From: Rusavskia elegans
Taxonomy: Eukaryota > Ascomycota > Lecanoromycetes > Teloschistales > Teloschistaceae
DNA length: 46,669 nucleotides
Assembly: GCA_011316305.1 (NCBI GenBank)
Contig: SAUG01000157.1
Location: forward strand, 1 to 46,669
Direction: 5' to 3'
The translations under genes and the position numbers were made by a program. The notes below the pieces were generated by a model, which had not been told where the DNA came from, did no database searches, and saw only the letters and a list, made by a program, of their open reading frames with translations. Below, piece after piece: positions 22,018 to 31,424 of this stretch (position 1 is its first letter; the number at the start of each line of letters is the position of its first letter).

Positions 22018-23962
22018 CTACAGCTTCGCCTTCTCCTTGACATACTCTCGCACCACCTTCCCACTCAATGCCCCCTTAGACTTATCCTTCAGCACCCTCC
22101 TCAAGATCTTCCCACTAACACTCTTGGGTATCTCCTCCACAAACTCAACCTCCGTAACCCACTTATGCCTCGTCTTCCGCTCCTTCACATACTGTATCAA
22201 CCCCTTCCCCAACGCATCATCCCCCGCCACCCCTCGTTTCGGCACGACATACGCCTTCGGTCTCTCCCCCGAGTAATCATCATGCAACCCCAACACCGCC
22301 GCATCCTCTACCTCCGGATGCCCCAACAACAGATCCTCCAACTCCGCAGGCGCGACACCAATGCCCTTGACCTTAATCATTTCCTTGATCCGATCCGTGA
22401 TCGTCAGCAATCCTTCTTCATCTATGAAACCCTGGTCACCGGTATGCAGCCAGCCGTCGCGGTCAAATGTTTCTGCGGTCGCTTTGGGGTTGTTGAGGTA
22501 GCCCATTACGACTTGTGGTCCGCGGGCGAGGACTTCACCGGGTTCGTTGATGCCGAGTTCGGTTCCGTCGATATCGATAATTTTGGCTTCGGTGGACGGG
22601 ATAAGGGTGCCGACTGTGTGGGCGTATTTGTAGTCGTATTTGGAGGGCGGGTGGGCGGTGATGCAGGAACAGGATTCCGTCATGCCGTAGCCTGGGTATG
22701 CATGTTAGATCTTGAGTAGAGTGCGAGGAGACGGTGTAGAGGAAAATTTACCCTGCTTGAATTTGGTTTGGGGGAACTTCTTTTGCAGCAGCTGGATGAT
22801 CTCTTCGGATATTGGTGCAGCGCCGGTTGAAAATCGTCGGAGGTGGGAGAGTTCGTATTGATCGACGATAGGATCACGGACGAGACGGATGAGGATCGGT
22901 GGTACTATGAGGAGTTCTTTGATCTTGTACTTGACCGTGACGTCAAGCATGTCTTTCATCGTGAACGCGGGGAGCATGTACACCTCTGCGTTGAGAAGTA
23001 CAGGTAGGTGCAGTGCGTGATTCAGGGCAGTGACTACAAATGGCTCAACGGCAGGAACTCGATACGTCGACTGTAAAACTCACTGTGAAAGCATGGAAGG
23101 ACCGCTAATACTTTATCATGGTCTGACGGTGTGATTGGCTGTATCTGCAAGGATTGGGCGATAACATTGAGGTGAGCTATCATTACCTAATGAAGTATCA
23201 GCTTCGGGATGCCTTGCTCCCACTTGGGAAAGGGGTATTACAGCTTTCGGTAGTCCAGTAGTGCCACTGCTGAAGCTCAGAAGACCACAGACGTCCTTAT
23301 TCTGCTTCCCCTTCGGTATCTTGAAGCTAGATACCTGACATTGACTTCCATAAGATTTGCCAATCCTCAGAAGCTGCTTCATAGTCGTATGACCATCGAC
23401 ATCGCCCTCCAGCAAGAAAATTCGTTCTTCGGGTATGCCTGCTTTCTGAGCAGCGGCCACGGCGACATCCATTGAGGAAGGGATCGTCATGAGGAATTTG
23501 GCGTTGGCTGTTTTGAGAGCATATGTCATCTCCTCGACGTTGTAAGCGGGAGAAGCCCCGGACATTACGCCCCCTTTCATCCAGGTCAACCAGATGTCAG
23601 GAGATACTGGGACGACCCATACCGGTTCTCAAGACACCAAGCATAGCCACTGGGTACCATATTGTGTTTGGGCTGAACAGTGCGACTGTTTCTCCCTCCT
23701 TCAACCCATATTTCTTAACCAGAGCGGTCGATAGGTACGTGGTATACAATTTCACTTGAGCATAGTCAATGCGCTCTCCCGTAATCGCGTTCGTGTAGCC
23801 TGCGACTGGACCATTTCGAACGAGAGGCGAATAAGAGGAGTCAAAAAGCCAGTCCCAGATGGTTAGGTCCGTGGGAACTTGATCGTTTGTTAGCACCTGG
23901 TAAGGTCCTAGGATTGCAGTCAACCTACTTGTGACATCTTGTTCGGAGGACTTGAAAGGCAT
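22018..23962 (-). CDS. 4-coumarate-CoA ligase-like acyl-CoA synthetase, peroxisomal
   Basis: Six exons (introns 23878-23928, 23574-23622, 23187-23241, 23034-23083, 22692-22751) give 559 residues of the ANL adenylate-forming family. Motifs in order: phosphate loop SFSSGTTGLPKAVMIAH (near residues 195-211), FSTGAAPISEEI, YGMTESC (from residue 337), GWLHTGDQGFIDEEG, IKVKGIGVAPAELE, and KSVSGKILRR with the catalytic lysine. It activates a carboxylate as an acyl-adenylate and passes it to CoA. The protein ends AKL, a type 1 peroxisomal signal. The first intron is 51 nt without stops, so the longer open frame continues through it. Removing it gives DVTIPTDLTIWDWLFDS, which fits fungal relatives, and a GCTAAC branch point lies near its acceptor. 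The substrate (aryl or fatty acid) cannot be told. Confidence 0.9.
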
Positions 23963-24902
23963 CGCTTGTGTTAGCAGACAGGGTAACGCAATGGTAATTC
24001 AGAGACCGCAGAGGATTATTGAAGATACGTACTGTGAATTCAAACTTCTGTCACTGGCCATACTCAACCGACTCAGTAGTTGCAAGGATTGGGTTTGGAC
24101 GTCACCAAAGTGTGGGGTAGGAGGGTAGCTAGGAACGGGTGACAACGGCTAAGCCCCTATTTAGAGAGTAGATAACTTGGCATTGTTGTAACAAAAGGCT
24201 TCAAATTTCACCACGGTCTTGTCGCATACAGACCCTTTTCCTCATGACATTCCATTGGCTTGTGTTACAACTCTTTGCATTCGAGCCTCCTATTTTGGCC
24301 ATGTCATACCATATGATTTCAATGCTAGATCCCTTTCTGGTGAAAATATATATCCTACCAAGGGTCTGATACTGGATTTCGATAAGCATTCCCTAGCATT
24401 ACTATGTCACCAACTTCATACTCAATGAACTTGGATACCGCGATCTGGTGACTCGAATGCATGTTTGTTCTTCCGTTCTCCCTAAAAGCCGAGATCTTCG
24501 AATCTGAAATAACGAATGGGAAGGAATTACAACAGAGCTTCAGTCTAAGATCAGCTATTGGCCGATTGATGAGTATCAGAGACATTCCGTTCTGAATACG
24601 TGGAGATACTCTAGCTGAAGCTTTGAGCATTGTGAAAGAGTGGTATAATAGGGTCTTTCCTACGTGTCCCCGAAACTCACAAGCCAAAGATCAATGACAG
24701 TAAGATCGACTTTGTAAAGGTAGACTCGTCGAACTCATTCCTGTAATTCAAGGAATTTACCTTACGTATGCTATCAGCTGGACCTCAAAGCGCCATGCAT
24801 TGGGGCAATTTTCCTTGCAGGTGTGACTGCGTGCTCATAAGATAATATGGAGGATCTCGCAGAATACATCAACGGACAGCTTTTGCACTATCTAGAGCCT
24901 AC
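23963..24902. other. Intergenic region between ligase and dehydrogenase genes
   Basis: About 940 bases between two minus-strand genes, containing the ligase promoter and the 3' end of the dehydrogenase. No recognisable gene or repeat was found. Confidence 0.55.
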
Positions 24903-25921
24903 CTAAAGGACCATTCTGACCTTCAGCTTATCACCTTTAACAATGTCGTCTTCCATGGCCATGATCTGCGGCATGTCCCAGGTGCAATTGATATAACGAC
25001 CCGCCAACCATTCGCGCTTCTCTTTGACCAGATATATGATAGTGTCAGCCGGGAGTTGAGGCGTCTCAACGAAGACTGCATCAATCAGTTTTCCGCCTCC
25101 CATGACGACTGACCCGATCAGGGTGCACTCACCATGTTTAACATAGTCCGGTAACCCTTCGGGCCCACCAGTGAGCTCTGTTGGGATGTTTCCAGGATGG
25201 ATGCAGAAAGCCACAACACCTTGGTCGCCGTATTCCTTGCAAATGAACTCCGTGAAGCGAAGTTGTGCCAATTTGCTTGGTTGGTAGGCGCTCATGCCTG
25301 GCGAGTTGAGATGAGCTCCAACACTGCAGACATTGACGATTTGCTTCTCCCCTCCCTTAAGCATCAGGGGTAGGAAGGCACGAGTGACGAAGTATGTGCC
25401 ACGGAGATTGACGGTCCAGGTTCTCCACCACTCATCAACATCGCTATCCGCAATCTTTTCCATGGCCGGAAACACGCCTGCGTTGTTGATGACGACGTCA
25501 ATCTTTCCGAATTCTTTCTCAACGACGGCAGCAGCATTTTCGATGCTTTCTTGAGAAGTGACGTCGAATTTGATAGGATGTACTTTTGGGGGATTTCTCT
25601 TGGCTGCTGTAGCCACCTTCTTGATCTCTTCGACTAAAGAGGTCATGTCTCCTCGAGCACCGAGAGCGATGAATGATGCTCCAGCTTTGGCAAAGGAGAG
25701 ACTCATGGCATGGCCCAACCCTCTGGACGCTCCGGAGATGAAAACACTCTTACCCGATAGGTCGGCTGTCAGGGGATCAATGGCCGGATAGGTGTCATTG
25801 TGAACTGGGTCAGTCAGGTATTCACCTACCCGAGTGTTCAGCGACACAATATGAAATTCTGCAGACAAGGCGTCACACCTGGACCCCTAAGTGGATTAGA
25901 TTCGTGAGGTTGAGGCGGCAT
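24903..25921 (-). CDS. Short-chain dehydrogenase/reductase
   Basis: Three exons with introns at 25826-25878 and 25076-25132 give 302 residues. The classical SDR signature is complete: SGASRGLG cofactor loop at 45-52, VVINNAG, the catalytic Ser in NVCSVGAH and the SAYQPSK active-site Tyr and Lys. The open frame around the Rossmann fold has no ATG upstream of the cofactor loop. An ATG at 25921 joined through a 53-nt intron gives MPPQPHESNPLRGPGEYLTDPVH, whose GPG matches related fungal SDRs, so I place the start there. The second intron is 57 nt, in frame and stop-free. Removing it gives DYVKHVFVETPQL, the usual family sequence, and it has a GTGAGT donor and CAG acceptor. It is an NAD(P)-dependent oxidoreductase of unknown substrate, next to the acyl-CoA ligase on the same strand. 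Confidence 0.85.
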
Positions 25922-26591
25922 GTCTGCTATGTCGGGGATATGTATGATCAAACGATACGTATGAGACCACTCGATATGTTAAGGAAAGACTGCGTTATGA
26001 CATTCTGGTATTTCATGGGATGCTCCTGATATATATGCTTCAGCCATTGCCAGTATCGAACGACTAATCGAAGGACTGAAGGACAGGCGATTAGGCGTCA
26101 TAACTTAAATACGTCATCTCGATCACGGACTTCGCGGCGATGTCTACATGCAGATCGGGAGCGGTGAAGGTGGAGGTGGCACTACAGATGCAAAGAAGGA
26201 TGGGATCGGAAGAGAGTGGTGAAAAAACGAAAAGGTTGATTACAAACGATCCAGTCACAGGTGGAGTACAGTCATCAACGTTGGACGTTTCTTGGTGGCG
26301 AGTAATCAGTTACTCCGTGCCGCCTGTTGCTATGTTGTTTTGCATGACATGGAAGCGCTGAGGACGAATGCCATTCCAAGAGATGGTTCTAGAGCTGATT
26401 CCATCCATCTGAAGACTGTATCTCATCAACGCAGACCGGTCAGCTTCTTGGTGGTACCTCAGAGTCGTGAGATCTGCGCCAAGTTCGCTTAGGCAGATCA
26501 TCGGCCCGTCCCGCTTAGCACCTCACACAGCGATACTGCTATCGATCGACGACTACTTCGATCACACGCTCCTTCGACGTCTTCACACAAG
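25922..26591. other. Divergent promoter region (SDR / RPL12)
   Basis: About 670 bases between opposite start codons. Short open frames on both strands (26140-26510) mirror each other and resemble no family. The 100 bases before 26592 probably contain the ribosomal-protein promoter and leader. Confidence 0.55.
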
Positions 26592-27337
26592 ATGCCTCCC
26601 AAATTCGATCCCACAGAGACCAAGGTCATCACTTTACGTGCCACCGGCGGCGAGGTCGGCGCGTCGTCTGCCCTTGCTCCCAAGGTCAGTAGCATCAAGT
26701 GGAGATAGTCAACGGAAGAAAATACTGACCGGACCACTCTTCAGATTGGTCCTCTCGGTCTATCGCCCAAAAAAGTCGGTGAAGATATCGCCAAAGCCAC
26801 TGGAGACTGGGTAATCTTTCCCCTTACCCCCAAGCCCACCACACCCAAAAAACCCCTGCTAACATGAATTCCCAGAAAGGACTCGTATGAACCTCCCACC
26901 CCCAGAAATTCAACATACCAATAACTCTCCCCTCCCACAGCGCGTAACCGTCAAACTCACGATCCAAAACCGGCAAGCCGCCGTCTCCGTCGAACCCTCC
27001 GCCTCCTCCCTCGTCATAAAAGCCCTCAAAGAGCCCCCCCGCGACCGCAAAAAGGAGAAAAACATCAAACACACCAAATCGATACCGCTCGACACGATTG
27101 TCGAAATCGCCCGCACGATGCGGTTTAAATCGCTGGCCAAGGGGCTGGAGGGAACGGTGCTGGAGATTTTGGGCACGGCGTTTAGTGTCGGGTGTCAGGT
27201 GGATGGGAAGAGTCCCAAGGATATTAGTGATGGGATTAAGAGTGGGGAGATTGAAGGTTTGTTTGTTGTTGTTGTTTGAGTTTTGTGTGGTTTTGATGGA
27301 TGAGGCTGATTTTTTGAGTCTAGTTCCGGATGAGTAG
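26592..27337 (+). CDS. rpl12: 60S ribosomal protein L12 (uL11)
   Basis: Five exons (26592-26684, 26745-26810, 26876-26884, 26941-27256, 27324-27337) give exactly 165 residues, the usual eukaryotic L12 length. The third exon is only 9 nt and encodes Lys-Gly-Leu, needed for GDWKGLRVTVKL. The last exon adds just VPDE after a phase-1 join. Family features: start [29 protein letters not shown] in the N-terminal domain, and the rRNA-binding C-terminal part with [24 protein letters not shown] and SGEIEVPDE. It forms the base of the ribosomal stalk at the GTPase centre with the P-proteins. The high intron density of such a short, presumably strongly expressed gene is notable. Confidence 0.96.
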
Positions 27338-27946
27338 GTGGTGTGGGCCAAGGTGTCTGGGGGGAGCTGTCAGATACTTCGATTCAAAGGCTCGGATGCA
27401 GAGGTTAGGGAGTGATGCTGATGGGGAGCCTGCCACTTGTCACGAGCCTTCACCTTGAATTGAATATTGCGGCATTCCCAGCGAAGAATCTCTGCCTCGA
27501 GTGAGGATTTAACACCAGCATGCACACGTATCTGGTCGTTCTTGCGGCTACTCCTTCAACTCTTCTGTTCATGAACTTGCTCGGCTTGGTGGCTTTCTGA
27601 ACATACTGGGTTCTGTATCACCCTCCCGGCCCTTTCGCATTCTACCTCAATGCTTTGATTATGAAACATCGCCAATGGCCGATACCTCCCTAATTTCCCA
27701 TGTCAATCCGAAGCCGAGACTACGCCAGGAATTTTGCTGCTGCTTTTGCCCAAGCTTGATTTTTGCACAGGGAAAGCGTTTGGATGGGGTCTCGATTCAT
27801 CGACTCGACTACATCGAGAACACGCTCCAGCTGCTAGCATCGCAGAAACAACCGATACCCTAACAACGCCTCATGAGTGACACCGGTTCCGCACCAAAAA
27901 CCGCCTTCATCAGACGGTAAGTCAGCTATCATTTCCTACTCAAGCT
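27338..27946. other. Convergent intergenic spacer
   Basis: About 600 bases between the 3' ends of RPL12 and the basic TPX2-like gene. Nothing beyond probable 3' untranslated sequence was recognised. Confidence 0.55.
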
Positions 27947-29801
27947 TCAAGCGGACACCGAAGCCTCGCCACCCACTGTTACCTCCGCACTTCCCTTCTT
28001 CGCCGCCACCTTTTTGGCCTTCTGCTTCTCTGCCCACTCCCTCGACGCGATCCTTCCTCTCTCAGCCGCTTCCGCCCTTGCCTTTCTCGCCGCTTGCTCC
28101 TTGTCCTTTTTCATCTGTTCCAATTCATCATGCTCTAGGCGGCCACGGTTGAAGATTGACTTTCCCTTGGCTTTCATTTGAGCTGCGTCTGTCGCGCTTA
28201 TGGATTGGCGGACGGAGGGTTGAACGGATAATCTACTTTTAGTGGTTTGCTGACCGTTCGGGGCAATTGTCGCGGGACCACGATTGAGTCGGGCGGAGGT
28301 GTTTGCCGATGTCGGAGCCAAACGCTTGTTTACCGAAAGGGCCGAGAGACGGTTGCCTGCATCACGGTTCGCTACACCGCCTGGACGAGGGGTTGAGGTT
28401 GAGGTTGGATTTTGCGTAGCGTTCTTCGTTGTTGATACTGCAGCCGGAGTCTCTCCTTTCGCCATGCTGATCCGGGCTCTGCTGGTAGCTGTAGGTTTGA
28501 CGACTGGTGCTTGACTGAGCCGGACGCGACGAGCTTTGAACAGTGTTCTTTGCGGTATGTCCTTTCCTTCCTCTTCGCGTTTCATACGCTCTTCTCGAGC
28601 CTCTTTGAGCTTGCGAGCCACGGCTTCGCCAGGTAACTCGAAGCTGGCGCGCGTTGGAGGCTTGGTGGATTTGGCGGGCACGAAGGGCGCTTTATGGACG
28701 GAACTCACCCGCTTCTTGGCTGCGACGGAGGTATTGTTTTCTGAGGTACTCGAACTGCCTGATACTTTGCGAGTCCTCGCATCTGTCTTGGTGTCGTTCG
28801 TGTTAGAACTCGACGTGGCAACGCCGGTTAACCCTTTCTTTGCTTGTGCAGGCATCCTCAGATTGATCAAAGAAACGCTTGGTTTCGAAGGAGGTCCATC
28901 CCGAGCTTGAGTTGTAGCCGGACCTTTACTGCCAGTGCGGGTTTTGGTAGCAACATCCGTCTCATCTCTACTTTTCTTTTCCTTTGGTGACTGACCATAC
29001 TTCTTGACGGCGGGAATTAACTCGCCTACTTTCTCCATTTCTTCTTCGAACTTGTCGATAGCTTCAATCGAGTCTTCGGGGCGCATAGCGATCCTTTTAG
29101 GCGATTTTATCTTCTCTTGTCTGGAAGCGTCGTTTTCCTGCTTGCCCGCTCCTTCATTCTCGGGTTGTGCATCCTGTGGCATTTGGTTGGGGCTATGGGT
29201 CGGTTCCGATTGCTGTTCGGCTGATACAGATGTCGCTTGGTGTTCACAAGTGACTTGATCCCCAGCCTTGTCGTCAATAGGTGCTGGTTCCGCTGAATCT
29301 TGTGATGCTGACGGAGGCGATAATTGCAGGTTGGCTGCCGCTACTGCAGGTGAGGGTGGAGTACTTGGTCGGTCTTCGTGCACAATCACCTGGCTCGTTT
29401 CTAAAAAATGATGTCAACAGACTGCGATGAAGCAACACGAAACATTATCAATGACCTTGTGTTTGATCCCTCAATAGGTCTTGGCAAGCATCATCAACCG
29501 CAGAACTTGTCTCGCTTTCATTTTCGTCCGGTAGCACCTTCCCAGACTCTTCTTCGTTGGTGGTGTTTTGCGCATCGTTCTTTGACTTCTTTGAGCTTTT
29601 GCTTTTCTTCCCTTTTGCGGTGCTTCTTTTCGCCTTCACGATCTCTTCAGGATCATCCACTGCTATTGGGACCTCTTCCTGATTTCCAGTGATTTGTCCT
29701 AGAGGAGCTCTTTTGGATGCTGAAGAAGTAGTAGAAGGGGATGTCGTTGTGGGATTCTCGTGTGACGCTTGTGAGCGCAGCGCAGAGCGAGTGCTGGGCA
29801 T
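27947..29801 (-). CDS. Basic, mostly disordered protein with a TPX2-like segment
   Basis: Two exons with an intron at 29401-29455 give 599 residues; the joint reads DQTQETSQVIVHEDRPS. The composition is rich in Lys, Ser, Thr, Pro and Ala and looks mainly disordered. Conserved-looking parts are PEDSIEAIDKFEEEMEKVG and a central block KAPFVPAKSTKPPTRASFEL followed by GEAVARKLKEAREERMKREE, then TLFKARRVRLSQAPVVKP. The C-terminus has a long charged helix (DELEQMKKDKEQAARKAR). The middle part recalls the C-terminal motif of TPX2-type microtubule proteins, where an F-K-A-R-P-like segment follows a basic helix. I therefore suggest a microtubule-associated protein, but this is by eye. Dad2 and shugoshin follow on its upstream side, which is suggestive though not proof of a shared role. 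Confidence 0.6.
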
Positions 29802-30587
29802 GCTGGGAAATATCGAAAGCCTTCACTGAGTGTGGCAGCAAGAGATACTACCTACGATCGCGCTACAATGAGAACCCCACAAAGTTTGCGGTCAATGTAT
29901 GAAACATGAATGAAAGATAGAAACCTTTGGAATTTGGTTTCATTATTTACGGTCCGTTGCCGCGCGACCCAACGCGTCTCCAAGCGACCAACTTCTTTTG
30001 ACGCGTCGACTGGAAATAATAATATCGTCATGCCAAGGTCCAGGCACGTCGTTGAAACTGAACTGCTGAAAATGCTTTCTATGCAATATCGAAGAAGTCA
30101 TTGCCCACGAGTGTTCTCCATATATCGATTGGTCCTTTGTTGGCTGTCTGCTAAGCCATGATATCAAACAGAGGCCTGTCTACCAGGCTTGTAGACCTAT
30201 CACATTTTTGGGTCCAGGAGCTCATGCAGAGACACTTTGGTAGTGGAGATAGCTCCCACAATCCTGTGATAGCTCTGACGCAAAAGCTTGTAATGGTGCT
30301 TGGGCACTCTTTCCGCCGCTTGGCCTCCCTTCGTTAATCGTCCAAACGGCACTGCCAAACCGAGTAGGAGGAATACTGATCAGAGGGTCTGAACTCGTGT
30401 CGAGGGTTCACAGACTCAATTGCGATCCTCTTCAGGACGACGAAGATAGTTGCGCTCGTGGTCGAACGCGGTTTAGAACATGGCGCCATGTTTAAACCAG
30501 ACTGCAATCGTAGTCCTTACACGCTGGATGTACCCAATTGGTGCCGCTTTGGTGTGCAAAACACTGATGCAGTGGTCGAAAAGGGGC
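29802..30587. other. Intergenic region upstream of the TPX2-like gene
   Basis: About 790 bases between two minus-strand genes, holding the promoter of one and the 3' end of DAD2. No other gene or repeat was recognised. Confidence 0.55.
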
Positions 30588-31121
30588 CTACGGTTCCTGG
30601 TCTGATCCGTCTTGTGGCAGCGAGGGCGACGGCTCACGCTCGACAGGTATCCGGACCAGCGTCTGAGGCAATGTGTTTTGTGCTACAATCTCGGTAGCCT
30701 CTCCGCCGTCGTTGATCTTTGGCTTCGGTATGTTCACTGGCGATGGATAGTCAGTCGGGGTCGTTTCATCGTCTTGATCTGGAACGCACTTGAGGCCATG
30801 TTGATTGCTTGAAGCACGGTATGCCAATTGGAGAGAACCGCAGCCACGGCTGTATTCAGTGGTTAGCAGGTTGTCTTGATACTTACCATCTGTTCTTGAC
30901 TAACCCTCAGTCCCGTCTGACAAAGTAGACAGTTTTTCTTGTAGGGTTTGCATCTGGGTGGCTAAGCCTGCACTGAGATCTCGTAGCTGTCTCAGGTTCT
31001 CCAGCTCGGCTTTCTTCTCATTTATGCGAGCGAGTAACATGGGTGACTGTGCGCTCGACGCAGGCTGTCCGCCGAAAGAGGTGTGTCGGGGTCCGGAGTT
31101 CAGACGGTTCGGGAATGCCAT
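30588..31121 (-). CDS. dad2: DASH complex subunit Dad2
   Basis: Three exons with introns at 30850-30904 and 30737-30789 give 141 residues. I place the start at MAFPNRLNSG because the frame further upstream looks like leader. The conserved core is LLARINEKKAELENLRQLRD, then MQTLQEKLSTLSDGTEAVAA over the first intron and VLSNWHTVLQAINMASMNIP over the second, all typical of fungal Dad2. The last 45 residues are polar (VEREPSPSLPQDGSD). DASH (Dam1 complex) forms rings or arcs around kinetochore microtubules and couples chromosomes to spindle ends. The gene is divergent from shugoshin, with 303 bases between the two start codons. Confidence 0.93.
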
Positions 31122-31424
31122 GATCGATAAGAGCGGTGCAATAGGCTGACGTACTGCTGTGGCGATGAACACTCTGTTTGACCTCGACTGTAATATTAAA
31201 TGAAACACTGCCTCTCATGTCTCAACTCTTGAAAACAGTCCCAGAGGGATTGGATAGCGATCTTCGCGAGAGCGGAGTGCATGCGCTAAGATAACACTAG
31301 TTTGCCCTTATCGGTTTGTTTACTCTAATCGAGGGAATCGTCAACATAGATTTCTAAGTAACCTTTCGCCATATAATCGTTTCCTGAGGGTAGTATGAGA
31401 AGGCCTTCTCTTGCTTCTTAGCTA
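31122..31424. promoter_or_regulatory. Shared divergent promoter of DAD2 and shugoshin
   Basis: These 303 bases separate the start codons of two chromosome-segregation genes transcribed in opposite directions. They contain a forkhead-type motif (31313-31323) and, at 31261-31270, TCTTCGCGAG, whose reverse complement has a CGCGAA core close to the yeast SCB/MCB type. With so little room both genes probably share control elements. The motif assignments are by eye and come from yeast cell-cycle biology. Confidence 0.6.
31313..31323 (-). promoter_or_regulatory. Forkhead-type binding motif
   Basis: The minus strand reads GTAAACAAACC, containing GTAAACAA, the consensus of Fkh1/Fkh2-type factors that drive G2/M genes in yeasts. 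It lies about 100 bases from the shugoshin start and 190 from the DAD2 start. Confidence 0.45.

Noticed and set aside
17443..25921. Secondary-metabolite cluster containing AAA ATPase, Rossmann protein, ligase and SDR
   Set aside because: No polyketide synthase, non-ribosomal synthetase, terpene cyclase, P450 or pathway regulator is present, and RPB5 interrupts the group.
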